From the NCBI GenBank assembly GCA_047967505.1, contig CM106539.1: a stretch of DNA of 64,000 nt, one strand, 5' to 3'. Positions 22,028 to 32,734 of this stretch are shown one piece after another. Made by a program: the position numbers and the translations under genes. Under the pieces are notes generated by a model. That model did not search any database. It was given only the letters and a program-made list of their open reading frames with translations, and was not told where the DNA came from. How positions within the stretch are numbered: the first letter of the stretch is position 1; each line of letters starts with the position of its first letter. The stretch is from Dipteris shenzhenensis. Its lineage: Eukaryota; Polypodiophyta; Polypodiopsida; Gleicheniales.

Positions 22028-22283
22028 TGTTGAGAGTTCATGCTCAACATCATGTGATCATGTGTGCATAGCACCATCACGTGATCATATGTGCATAGCA
22101 CTAACCTTATAGAGTGCTATAAAGGAAAGGGTTAGATCTCCTAACCCTAACCCTAAATGGGTTTGTATATATTCTATTTTTTCAACTAAATCTAGTGTAC
22201 AGTTAGTCATTTTTGGTGTGCTCTCTAGTTGTGCCCTCTCTCCTCATCTCCACTCTTCTCCTCTCACCTCTTCATATTTTGTC
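22028..22283 (+). repeat. 3' LTR, Copia copy 2
   Basis: 256 bases from TGTTGAGAG to TTTTGTC. The terminal A seen in the other LTRs is missing, and CACTA coding sequence (TTGAGACACTTTCCC) follows at once. Confidence 0.92.
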
Positions 22284-22908
22284 TTGAGACACTTTCCCAT
22301 CATTGCAAGAATACAGCACATGCTCCGATGCAAATCCATAGCAGAGTTGATCACATGGCATGCATCTCATCGGTCCACTGATGACACATTGAGGATTCCC
22401 ACAAATTGTGCTGCTTGGAAGCACATAGACAATCAGTGGCCGGACTTTGTGAGGGAGCAACGCAACTTACATCTTGGGCTCGCCATGGACGGCATGAATC
22501 CTTTCGGGTTACGCTCGACATCTTGGTCGACATGGCCCATAGACTTGGTGAATTACAATATCCCACCATGGCTAGCAATAAAGAAGGGACACCTCATGCT
22601 TGCACTACTTGTGCCAGGGAAGTACAAGGCCAAAAATATCGATGTGTACATGGCACCTTTGATAGAGGAGTTACAGATCTTATGGAGAGGAGTGCGGGTC
22701 TTTGATATTTCTAGAGCTTTTAGACATACCAATGATATTTTGGTCAGGGATGTCTTGATGTGGACCATGCATGACTACCCAGGATATGGAGAGTGCGCAC
22801 GTACATGATTGTGTCTTTACATGTATAATATAGGATTATGCTTTTATGACTCTCTTTCGCATGCATGTCTTATACTAACACATTCATGCACGCGTGTAGG
22901 ACTTGTTA
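22284..22908 (+). pseudogene. CACTA (En/Spm) transposase, 3' part
   Basis: This continues the transposase from 14,887. It carries the most conserved TNPD block: LRHFPIIARIQHMLRC, WHASHRSTDD, AWKHIDNQWPDF, LGLAMDGMNPFG, STWPIDLVNYNIPPWL, MLALLVPGKYKAKNIDVYM and IEELQILWRGVRVFD, then MWTMHDYPGYGECA. An intron with GTACAT donor (about 22,801) and TAG acceptor (about 22,898) would join CA to RLVTS, as in the family. After LVTS the similarity ends abruptly at about 22,908 and unrelated sequence follows, so the C-terminal half of the transposase is missing. Confidence 0.9.
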
Positions 22909-24048
22909 CAAGCATAACTTTGATGAAGAAAGAAGATTCAAAATGGAATATGGAGTATATATTTCATGATCATTTGTGTGTGAGCATTCGCACAGAACTA
23001 GGGAGAATGAAATGTGTTTATGGAACATGGGGGCATGCAAATTAAATCCAAGTGACATGAAAAAGAAGAAGAATTGATTGATTGGTTTTCTTCAAAGTGG
23101 AAAGCACTTATGAATTCAAAGAGTAAAGCATCCCATGCTACTTCTTCAAAAGAATTTGTGAATCCCAAAGGATTGAAGATGCTATCCTTGTTCTTTTTAA
23201 AGAAGTAATAGATTCATGTGCATGAGAAAAATTATTTTTTGGGTGAAGGCTTGTATGGTAAGGTGGTGGAAGGTAACATCATTGATGTAGAAGTGTTGAT
23301 CCAAATGAGACCTTTGCCATTAATCTTCTCAAGGTGTCTGAAAAGCCTAGTGAAAGAGAAGAGAAAAGATCCATGAGAGAGTTGATGGCAAACATTGAAA
23401 CAATGGAAGCCCAATTACCTCATAGAGGACTTGTTCGCACAATTGCTCCAGTGATAAATCCTCCAAGATTGGTATATCAGTATTGGAATGGTGACACATT
23501 AAATAAAGGGTCAAGGCTGAATGCATGTGGGAGATGAGCTAAATCATCTATCTCATGTATGTGCTCATGCCATATATCTAGTTGGTACTATGATGGGGAC
23601 CCTTACATACAGAAAAGGTCTTTTGCACAATGACTTGCATCCATGTAACCCAATTCTTCAATTTCATAGTGAGTCCAATATGGTTTTCATAGGAATTATC
23701 ACTTGGGGCTTAAGCAAGAGTGTTAAATATGTTAATGATGGCAAGGATAGATGTGACCCTGAATTCAAAGAGAGATGCATGAGGAAAAAGTGGTTGGATC
23801 GAGAGTTATTTACTTTTCCATTTGAAAAGTTTTCCAAGGAAACTGATATTTATGATGCAGATCTTGCATTGGAGAATTTGTACCACCTGGCATGCAAGTA
23901 CTTTGTTCACATCCAAGATGTGACTAAGTTATATCACTTAAAACGGTGGTTAAAAAGAATAGAAGAAATGAGGAATCCTATTTCTAAAGCTAGACCTACT
24001 GCAGTAGATGTTACTCATACATTCCAAGTTATATTCAAGGAGACGTGA
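22909..24048 (+). pseudogene. Decayed protein-kinase-like gene
   Basis: Starting near 23,240 the frames give a glycine loop (FLGEGLYGKVVEG), then FAINLLKVSEKPSEREEKRSMREL, where the ATP-binding Lys of the VAIK motif reads Asn, then LPHRGLVRTIAPVINPPRLVYQYW. The longest open frame (23,521-24,048) has a catalytic-loop-like HNDLHPCN and, where DFG is expected, IGIITWGLSK. At least two frameshifts and several stops occur, including TAATAG near 23,207. The catalytic Lys and the DFG Asp are both lost. The order of motifs makes a kinase fold likely, but the subfamily is not recognised. 22,909-23,230 may be its N-terminal part. Confidence 0.6.
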
Positions 24049-24640
24049 AATTGCATTACAACCTAATGCACTATAGTCCTTTGTACTCAATTTTGATAAT
24101 TGCGTTGAACTTTTTATATGACAGGCACAAAAGTTATTTGGTTTTCTTGTCTAGTACATGTCCACTTTTCATAGAATATGTTAATTGTTTGTTATTTTTT
24201 CTTTCTAAAGACTCGTGAATATTTTTTTTAAAAGAGTGCATGTGTTTGTTTTGTAGTATTTTGGTCTCATAAATTTGATTCGTAACGTATTACAAATGTA
24301 AGAATTATTTGAAAGTGAGTTTAATATTGACCCCTCAGTTCTCTCACATAAAGATCAGCACAAAAGTTGTTTAGACTATAATAAATATATATTAAAATCA
24401 ATCCATATAGCTTTGATGATTAGCCAATTTAATATGGATAATTTGCATTTGAAGAAAACATAAACTATTTGAATGCCATCCATAACAATGTTAGAGACAA
24501 TTGCTCAATTTCTTTGGCCATGGATGTAATCTAGTTACCCCTTTTTTAAAATGATTTAGATGGTTCCATACCCTTTGTAATTTAAAATGCATGAGTTTAT
24601 TTATTTTATTTGTTTTATTTTGATTAGGTACACTATTTAT
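24049..24640. other. AT-rich DNA, nothing recognised
   Basis: About 590 bases of AT-rich sequence without a convincing open frame, repeat or RNA gene. Confidence 0.6.
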
Positions 24641-25350
24641 CATTTCATAGCTTCAAAGGCTCGCATAAAGGTGTTTGATTATGGATGATTTGAAAAGAAG
24701 CTTTTGGGATATGTTAGAGTGCTTGGTGACCCTACCCACAGCATGATACGTTTGGAGATTATGCAAGATGGAATCATTGATGTTCCTTTCCATTTTGTTA
24801 TCAAGGGTGATAGCGATGATGAAGATTGCATACTAAATGCAACACAAGAAGAACGTTGAAATGTAGAAGAGGATGGGTGCATTGGTATAAAGAGGGCTTT
24901 GAGTACAATTGTCCATGAGATCATACCATCAAAACATTTGTTGTAGAATATCAGAATCCGTTCATGAAGAAGTATCTAATGTGAATGTTGATGAAGGACA
25001 TGAGAATCTCCCTTGCAATCTTGGTAGAAACATGCACATGAGTAAATTGTTAGCAAAGTCTACTCCCCAAGATTGGGAGAGTCAGTGTGACAAAATCCAC
25101 AAAAAGTTAAATCAACATAAGACACCTAGAGATGATAAGTTTCAACTCCTTACAGAGGATCTTGATGGGAAGCCTAAAATTTGAGTATGGTGTGATGAAT
25201 GTGGAATTCCTTATGGATCAGGATTCATTGAAGGCAAGCAATCAGCTTATAGTTGCTTATCCAACTTCTTGAGAACCCATATTCTAGAAAGCCAAAAACG
25301 TCACAAAAGATATGTTGTGAATCAAGGATTGAGGATTGAAGATGCATCTC
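24641..25350 (+). pseudogene. Unrecognised Cys-containing protein remnant
   Basis: The frames give SKARIKVFDYG, LGYVRVLGDPTHSMIRLEIM, then, after stops near 24,858 and 24,945, a hydrophilic stretch (24,909-25,184) and a Cys-rich segment VWCDECGIPYGSG with FLRTHILESQKRHKRY. The CxxC ... H pattern hints at a zinc-binding fold. I do not recognise the family. Codon-like structure with many stops marks it as old coding DNA. It may belong with the kinase-like remnant upstream or with 25,570-26,440. Confidence 0.4.
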
Positions 25351-25569
25351 TTTATAAAAGGTAGCATGAAGGCATCTCAAGATGATGTTAATGATGCAAG
25401 AATAATTCTTGATGCTATTGAGGAAATGCATGCTTTCAATAATTCTCATGAAGGTAATATCCATTACAAAAAAAGAGAGCTTATGCTTTAAGTCTACATA
25501 AATAGATCTAGATAGTGTGAAAAAAAAATTTCTTTTGCTTTAAGTTTTTCTAAATAGGACCAACAAAAG

Positions 25570-26440
25570 CTTCTTCTAAAATTTTCCATGTATTTGAAAT
25601 ATTGCAGGAGCAAAGTTTGAGATTGTTGAAGCAACTTTGAATGACTACAAGGATACAAATGTTGTAAGAGTGATGTGTACATATGATGGAAAATGGTTGT
25701 TTTTGTGTCCTCGAAGTTCAAATCTACAAACCATTTTATCTAAGCATATCAAAGAAAAGTTCACATGTATCACTTCTTGCAATAAGAAATTAATGGAGCA
25801 TTATCTAGTATTATCAAGAGTTGCTAGCTGACCTAAGAAACACTTTGACAAAGATCCATGACAAACGTCATTGGGAAGATTCCTTGTATCAACAAAGGAA
25901 TTTAAAGTGTTGCAATTAGAATGTGGTGAGACAAAAGCTCTTTCAACTCCATTTGTTGATTCACCTCTACCTTTACCATCAAATTCTAATTTGTTATGTT
26001 GGGGATTGTGGCAACATAATGTTCAAGTCAAAGGCTATGAAATTAATATTAAGTCATTTTTTATGGATTAAAAGATGGGGCATGAATGGTTTTGTGAGCC
26101 ATATACAAAGGCTACTTTACATGATGGGACTATAGAATACAAAGTAGAAGGAAGCTTCAAGCACATAAATTGTTTTCGTATATCAAGCATAGGAGTTCCT
26201 TTTCAAGGTTTCTCATGTGAATATTGTAATAAAATTTGAAGTTGTTCTAATTTTCATATGAGATTATATAGAGAGGGACTTGCCATTGAGAAAAGAGGAG
26301 CTAGCTAGGAAAAGAGGCAAAGGAAGGCGGGTGGATTATCTCACAATTGAAGAGCTAAAAAATGCTACTTTTGAGTTTAGGAAAAGTCTGAATGAAGGAA
26401 AAAGAAAGTTATGGTGGGCATTAGGGGAGAATTGGGGTCT
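25570..26440 (+). pseudogene. Unrecognised protein remnant with a Cys/His segment
   Basis: Broken frames encode recurring plausible protein text: YDGKWLFLCPRSSN near 25,690, YKVEGSFKHINCFRISSIG near 26,140, GFSCEYCNKI near 26,205 and a basic C-terminal stretch RKRGKGRRVDYLTIEELKNA near 26,305. CEYCNKI with a following His could be a zinc finger. No family is recognised. It could be part of an unclassified transposon. Confidence 0.4.
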
Positions 26441-26648
26441 CAAAAGGGCCTCATAAGGAATGGATTAAGAAATGGATTAGTCCTAATGAAAGGGCCAAGG
26501 TAGGTCCCAAAAAGCCCTAACCCCCCCTCACCTAGGTGGGTTAAGCCACAAGTGACCCCACCTCTTACACAACTCTTACTCCTAGGTGGGAACCAAAAAA
26601 TTCAAAATTCAAAATTTCAAAATTCAAAAATTCAAATTTTGAATTTTC

Positions 26649-27115
26649 TCCCTCCTTCTCTCTCCTCCCTCCCTCCCTCCCCCTCCTTCTCTCTCCTCCC
26701 TCCCTCCCTCCCCCTCCTTCTCTCTCCTCCCTCCCTCCCTCCCCCTCCTCCCTCCCCCTCCCTCACTCCCCCTCCTCACTCCCTCCTCCCCCTCCCTCCT
26801 CCTCCCCCTCCTCCTCCTCCCTCCTCCTCCCCCTCCCTCCTCCTCCCCCTCCCTCCTCCCCCTCCCCTCTCCTCCCCTCCCCCTCCCTCCCTCCCCATCC
26901 TCACTCCCTCCTCCCCCTTCCTCCTCCTCCCCCTCCCTCCCTCCCTCCTCCACGCCTGCTCCTTCTGCCCTCCCCCTCCCTCCCTCCTCCATGCTTGCTC
27001 CTCCTGCCCTCCCCCTCCCTCCTCCTCCACTACTGCTCCTCCTCCCCCCTCCCACCTGCTCCTCCCTCCCTCCTCCTCCATGCCTACTCCTCCTCACCCT
27101 ACACACCTGCTGGTC
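26649..27115. repeat. CT-rich low-complexity tract
   Basis: About 460 bases of C/T, mostly CTCC and CCTCCC units. A 40-base block of CTCCCTCCCTCCCTCC followed by CCCTCCTTCTCTCT is repeated three times near 26,650-26,750. It ends about 130 bases before the start codon of the next gene. Large open frames on both strands here are artefacts of composition. Confidence 0.9.
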
Positions 27116-27246
27116 TGCCCCCCTTTCCTCCTTTTCAACTACTGGTCCTCCCTCCCCCATCCCTCCTCCTCGCCCTCCCTCTTCCTGCGTGCTGCTCCTT
27201 CAAGCCTGCATCTCCACACCTTCTCCTTCTCTACACTCCTTTAGTC

Positions 27247-29573
27247 ATGGCACCATTCAAGGATGTCTCCAACAAGTACTAGGTTCACTTAGAGTTGGAG
27301 GCTAAATATGCAAGCCAACCTAGTCTAGGATTGAGGGGAGCTTCCAAAATCCACAGTCTTTGTTCGCAAGGAAAGAAGCATCTCGACCTTTGGGTAGAAG
27401 GATCCTTGTATCCTTTAGATCCTGCCAACCAAAAGAGCCCTTCTTTCCATACAATGGATGAGCTAGTTCGGTTTGTTGGAAATGGACATGTGGGGTTTCT
27501 TGGTTATTGCAATCGGTTAAACAATGCTCAGTCAATGGCTATGCAAGCAAGCGAGATGTGCAGAGCCCAAGTAGAGATGCGAGCACATTTAGGAAATAGC
27601 ACCATCGTTGCAATGCATAACTCTATGCAGGATCTTCAAAGGGAGAACCAGGATCTTCATGATAAAGCCAAAGCATTAGACTTGGAGCAAAGTGCATTGG
27701 ACTTGGAGCGACATAAATTAGAAGAGTCACTCTGTAAGCTAGTTGAGTCCAAAAAAGGCTTGGAAAGATCTATATACAATTAAGTACGATGAGCCGTAGA
27801 GAAGAAATGAGAGAAGGCAGAAGAACAAGTGCAAAAGATGAAAGAAACACCTTTGGGATTGAAGGAGAAGAAAAGAAGGTACTTACATAACATGGATGCA
27901 TTGGCACCCACTAGTGGTGCTAGAAAGAGGAGAGTCCAAGCTACAAGGTTGGTTATCAAATGTTCCAATGAGATTACACTCTTTTGTGCTACACTATTTG
28001 TGACTAAGTTTTTATTGTGTTCTTCTTTAGGAACTTCATGGAAGATGTGATGGGAAGAACGGATAGGGATGATATTGACTGTTCATATGCTCTAGCTAGT
28101 TTATTGGAGTCAAGCAATGTCATTGGGATACTAAGGGACCCAAGACACAAGTGCCTACATGTGCAAGTTGCTGAGGAGGTGATGAAGGACTTCAAGGATA
28201 TTGTGGATGCAAAGGAGATGCTTGCAGCTTGTGATATTGCCGGTGTAAGTCGTGAAGCTTACACATTTGTTTTCAAAATTTTCAAGTCTCCTATTTTGGG
28301 AAATTATAAGAATTCTACAGTGCCCCTACCCACACCTTGGTCTATGAGACGTGCATGGCGAGAAACAAACCAATGTGCAAGAGAAATGCTTGGAGGGTAC
28401 CATTGCATAAGGGGCATAATGACTTGGAAGAGTAAAAAGAAATCTGGCTTGCAAACCTTTGAGATGAATGCTCTCAACAATTTCTACCTAGATGTTGAGA
28501 AACTGCAACAAGTAATGGTCAAATTCTATGGCATGAGAGAAGATGGTAAGAGGAAATCCATTATAACATTGCACTTTACTTAGTTCATTTCCTATATCAT
28601 GTTTATCCTAACGATTTTTCTCTTTTGTTGTACAGATTGCAATGGAGAGCTCATATTTGTTATCAAAATGGATGAAGCTCAATTGGTGAAAGAACACAAG
28701 TTAGAGAGAGTCAGCATCTACATTATGAATAAATCCTTAGCCTTTGTTCAAGGGGATAAAGAAGTAGAGCAAGATTTCTTAGTGCAATCAGAGAAAGATA
28801 TATGGTGGCTTGCAGCATTTGAAACTTTGAAAGAGTGCCATGAGACATTGAAGTGGGTTCTAGATAGAACAGGAACCCCATCGACCATCCGAAGACAAGA
28901 GGAAGGGCAAACATTGACAGTCGATAGCCATGGAGCCTTTCAAGTTGAATGGCATCTTGCTGGTGATTTGAAAACCCTCAAGTGCTTGCATAATTGTGAT
29001 ACAGGGGCAAATGCAATGAACACATGCCTTTATTGCATGTGTTTGCAATGTAAGCAAAAGGTTGGCTTACAATGGGAGAATGGCATTCTATTGTGCAGCC
29101 AAATGCAAGCTCCGAATCATGACAAGAAGGATCCAAAGTGGGATCCCATCTTGCCCATCCCACTTGAGAGAGTACACATATGTACTTTACATGCAAAACT
29201 GCGCGTACTTGATAAGTTGTTGTATTTGCATCTTGTTTATGCTTGGAATTTCATTCCGCAATAAGTATCCGCATGGTGCATTGAAGAAGCTAAGAAGTTG
29301 TTGTGAGAGATGGGATTCCATGGAGGACATGTCAAACTTAAGAAGGATAAGAAAATGTCTGGGGCAACATAGAATCTTCCTACAAAAGTGTGCATGGGTG
29401 GAGGGAAGACAAGGAGATTCCTATCAAACCACAATCTCGACAAAGACAAACATACATTGTCTCAAAGTAGTTTGGGTTTGGAATACTGGAAAGCATTGTG
29501 TGAATGCATGACCAATAAGGCTTCTCTACATTATCGCATTGTTGTATATTTTCCATTTCAATGCTTGCAGTAA
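27247..29573 (+). pseudogene. Candidate DNA transposase of unassigned family, three exons
   Basis: ATG 27,247 opens exon 1 (to 27,947), a protein with a long coiled coil (about 27,590-27,880). It has four in-frame stops (27,280 TAG, 27,781 TAA, then two TGA). Intron 1 is 27,948-28,030 and intron 2 is 28,546-28,635. Both have GT-AG ends and keep frame. Exon 2 (28,031-28,545) is helical. Exon 3 starts DCNGELIFVIKMDEAQLVK, then HLAGDLKTLKCL with a CLYCMCLQC Cys cluster, then ERVHICTLHAKLRVLDKLLY, and after a TAA at 29,262 GFHGGHVKLKKDKK and MGGGKTRRFL. The DEAQ and GDLK acids, a Cys module between and a late GG..RRFL motif resemble RNase H-fold transposases with a DxK box. I cannot place it in a named superfamily. 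The C-terminus is lost. Confidence 0.6.
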
Positions 29574-29599
29574 ATGATTATTTTAAGTTAAGTTTTAAA

Positions 29600-29878
29600 T
29601 TCTGTCAAATCCTGAAGGAATTTCACCATCGCGCAGAAGGGAAAAGTGTCCGACACGTCACTAGGACCCCAGAAAGCCCAAAATCCCAAAACTCGCCACG
29701 ATGCGAATTTGGGCATTTTGGCCCAAAACCTGCCACGGTGCAAATTTGGGCATTTTGGACTTGCCAAAATGCCCAAATTTGTACCATGGCGGGTTTTGGG
29801 CTTTTTGGGGTCTTGGCAACGTGCCGAACACTTTTCCCTTCTATGCGACAGTGAAATTCCTTCAGGATTTGATAGAAA
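29600..29878. mobile_element. Hairpin MITE, 279 bp
   Basis: The two ends are inverted repeats. TCAAATCCTGAAGGAATTTC at 29,605 is matched without mismatch by its complement ending at 29,873, and pairing continues inwards through GAAGGGAAAAGTG, CCGACACGT, CCCAGAAAGCCC and AATTTGGGCATTTTGG. Each arm is about 120 bases with a small loop, so the whole element can fold on itself. It has no coding capacity. It lies about 30 bases after the last trace of the transposase-like gene. Flanking target duplications are not clear. Confidence 0.85.
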
Positions 29879-30152
29879 TGAACTCTTAATACCTAGAATT
29901 GGTGAAAATGATACTAAATTGGCTACAATTTTATTAAATTAACACAATCAAAATGATGGAGAAAATATATCATCAACTTAAACAAAATACAACTGAATTC
30001 ATGACGAGCAATGATAACTTAAAACAAATAATAAAGACATGTAGTCATGTATCCATTGAAATATCCATTTAAATATATGTTTATATATACAAAAGGCCTC
30101 ACAGGCTATCTTTATTCTTGGCTAGTTTGAGTACATCGAGAATAGGGGTCTT

Positions 30153-31591
30153 TCAATCCCCTAGTGGATTCCTAGATATAAATCTAGCCGCAATAGCACT
30201 AACATCCTCCTCTCTTGCTGCCAAAGACATAGCCGTTGCCGTCAATGCCTTGCCATGAATGTTCGATCCAAAGGCATTGATAGCAACCAGGCGGTGTACC
30301 AAAATGACTTTGTCGACATTCCGAGTAATGTTGGAGTATCCAATACTATGCGACAATGCCTTGCACTTCAGCAACTCCGAAGGACCTTGAGGAGAAAATT
30401 TGCTGTGAAAGACCACGATATGCTCTGCGACTTTGCCAAGGTAATGCACCAAAGAATGATCTCGCCCAAATGTGCTACAAACGTTACCCCATCGAGATGA
30501 GAATTCATCAAGCTCGAACGCATCCTGCAACAATTCAACAAACATTAGAAGACCGACAAAACAAATTATACTGAAAGAACATCAAAATTAAAAATATTGC
30601 TTGAACTTACCACTACAGCATTGTCGGCTTCTATCCCTTCCTCATTTGCAATGTTGATGGAACCAGATGCTGTGTGATGTTCCATTTGGGAGGTGGATGC
30701 TTTCTCTTGACCTGTGTTGGAGGTGGAAGCTTCTGCATGAGAGGGTTGTGCATCGTATACGGACATGTCTGCATCCCTCATTGAAACCAGCATCATTAAG
30801 AGAAAGTCTTCCATTGTCTGGTCTTTGGTACCTAAAACCCCAGGATCTTTGACACTTGTGTCAACATCGAACCCCGATAGGACTCCGAGTGCCTCATCCT
30901 CTCGTAGTCCAAAAAGAATCTCTATGTCATGGAGGAATACGTACTCTTCTCCAGCGATGATGAGGGGGGACAAGGACCATAATTATGAGTCTGGGTCAAT
31001 GGTCTCCGATGCAGATTTTTGCTCTACTGGGGGCTCTTGAAGTAGGCTCAATGCTTGAGCTACTTCCACCTCTTCTATTGGATCATCAAGACTCTCTTCC
31101 ATGTAGATGCTTGAGTCTGACCAGATCAGCAGTTCTAATAGAGGGGGTGCTAGACGATGAGGCTTCTTCTTCTAAATTTCCTTCATGGAGAAGGAAGATG
31201 AATGTCATCTCCCATGAAAGGAATTTGGTGCCTGTATTTCATGTGATCCCTGCATCTGGATGTCTTGAACTTCGACTATCCTAAACCCCTCATCTGTAAG
31301 GTTGTCACAAAAGCGGGCCAAGCACTTTACAAACTTGGGTTCCTCTATGAACAGATACTTTATGTAATCTATGGGAACCCATCTCTTTGAAGTGTGGTCA
31401 AGTGTATAGGAAAAATTTGAGAAATTATCTTGCATGTAAAGGATGAGATCTGAGAAGTCATCCTTGGCTTGCATATATATGCCTAGGACATCTAAAGTCC
31501 TATCAAACACTAAAAATAGCTCTTCCTCACGATTTGCAAATGTAGTTCGTGAGATGGTCATGGAATGCAGTTCTAGCTGAATCCATGGCAA
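30153..31591 (-). pseudogene. Unrecognised two-exon gene with stops
   Basis: On the minus strand one frame runs from 31,591 to 30,611, is spliced across a clean intron (30,525-30,610; donor GTAAGTTC, acceptor TTGTTGCAG), and continues to 30,153. In-frame stops lie at about 31,205, 31,170 and 30,990. The protein reads MPWIQLELHSMTISRTTF, then an acidic middle (IEEVEVAQALSLLQEPPVE, FLHDIEILFGLREDEALGVL), a Ser/Thr-rich linker, and after the intron a helical part (DAFELDEFSSRWGNVCSTFG, VHRLVAINAFGSNIHGKAL). No motif places it in a family. A perfect intron with phase kept shows it was a real spliced gene. It faces the transposase-like gene tail to tail. Confidence 0.5.
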
Positions 31592-31869
31592 ATAGCAGTT
31601 GATGGAGGGAGTAACTTCTGAGGATGGGAGTTTCTATGGCTCTCTAAATGTGAAAGTGAGAATGTGATGTAAAAAGGGCTCTTACCCCTTAATATATATC
31701 AAAACCCTAAATTTTAAAATTAATCATAAAATCCCCAAATTTTTTGAAAAACATTTACCACCATGAACTAACAGGAGAAAACATTAAAAGAAATAACATT
31801 TTAATTTAACTGTCCATCATCTTTTGAAGCAATAACTAGGATTTGACAGACAAAAAATTAAATGCTACA

Positions 31870-32695
31870 CTAGTCAAACACATTGTTAGCAATCTTCAAA
31901 GTTGTAGGAGGAATGAAATTGGCACTATGCACGCACTTCTCCACACAGCGGCTAATCTTACCACCATTTAAGGTAAAGTAGAAGGACTCTGACATGCCGT
32001 CCTCCATGACCAATAGGTGTTCTCGCACATCCCTTAGAGTCCATTGCGATGTGACATTCACATTCTTGACATCTCCCTCTTCAACATCAATAGGCAAACT
32101 TACCCCCGTATTGTCTTCATCATTAGAGTCTAGGGGAAGCCACTGGCCATTTGTTTTATTCCAACACCTGTACTGAAAAGCAAATGGTATCTAATAACCA
32201 CATTGTCTTTACATGCGTGACATTGAAACACATCACCCTTTTGGTCACCTGACCTGGTTCCCCAATTCATCCCAAGTAAATCTTCAAGAGCATTTTCATC
32301 TACACACTTGTAGGACCACATAGTTTTTGTTCTATGCATATGTATATTCTGATACAAAGAAGCAAAAATGTGGAGAGGCATAAACCAAGATAACCTTGCC
32401 CATTTGGATCCAAATGTAAATTCATGGCCATGCCCACATCCTTTGCAATCTTGTCCTTATACAATTGCAATGTCCTCGTGTCCACATTGCTGCAATCCAT
32501 GTCTTGAAGTTGTGGTGGTGCAATGGTTTGTAGACGGCCATAGCTTGATGATGACATTGGAGTGATGTATGTTGCATTATACCAATACACATTCTTCATT
32601 CGCAAGGAGGCCAACTTCTCCCCAGCATGCATTTGCTTACCTAAATCCTCATGAATCGCAGTGAACTTGCCTATGAATGATTCAACTGATTCCAA
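31870..32695 (-). pseudogene. Unrecognised minus-strand gene remnant
   Basis: Three pieces on the minus strand: MESVESFIGKFTAIHEDLGK through DPNGQG (32,695-32,390), a Cys-containing part GDVFQCHACKDN followed in another frame by YRCWNKTNGQWLPLDSNDED (32,240-32,110), and SQWTLRDVREHLLVMEDGM to the stop (32,097-31,870). Splice-like sequences occur (AAG/GTTATC near 32,390; GGG/GTAAGT near 32,104), but phases do not all join. It may be the upstream part of the gene at 30,153-31,591. CHAC and YRCW could form a small zinc-binding knot. Family unknown. Confidence 0.4.
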
Positions 32696-32734
32696 CTATT
32701 GATCCCTAGAAAGTCATGGATGTTCCATCCAAAG

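Larger units (their letters stand above)
14888..22283 (+). mobile_element. Copia LTR retrotransposon, copy 2, inserted in the CACTA transposase
   Basis: A complete element of about 7.4 kb: 5' LTR, primer-binding site, leader, gag-pol, polypurine tract and 3' LTR. It interrupts the CACTA transposase between codons for LVKV and LRHFP, which join naturally when the element is removed. Left flank AGGTC touches the LTR. The right LTR ends TTTTGTC followed directly by TTGAG, consistent with a small deletion between GTC repeats that removed the LTR's last base and most of the right target duplication. The coding part carries many more stops than copy 1. Confidence 0.92.

Noticed and set aside
26552-27244. 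Long open frames on both strands (230 and 178 residues)
   Set aside because: Both are produced by the CTCC repeat (Pro/Ser/Leu on one strand, Gly/Glu/Arg on the other). No domain or start context supports them.
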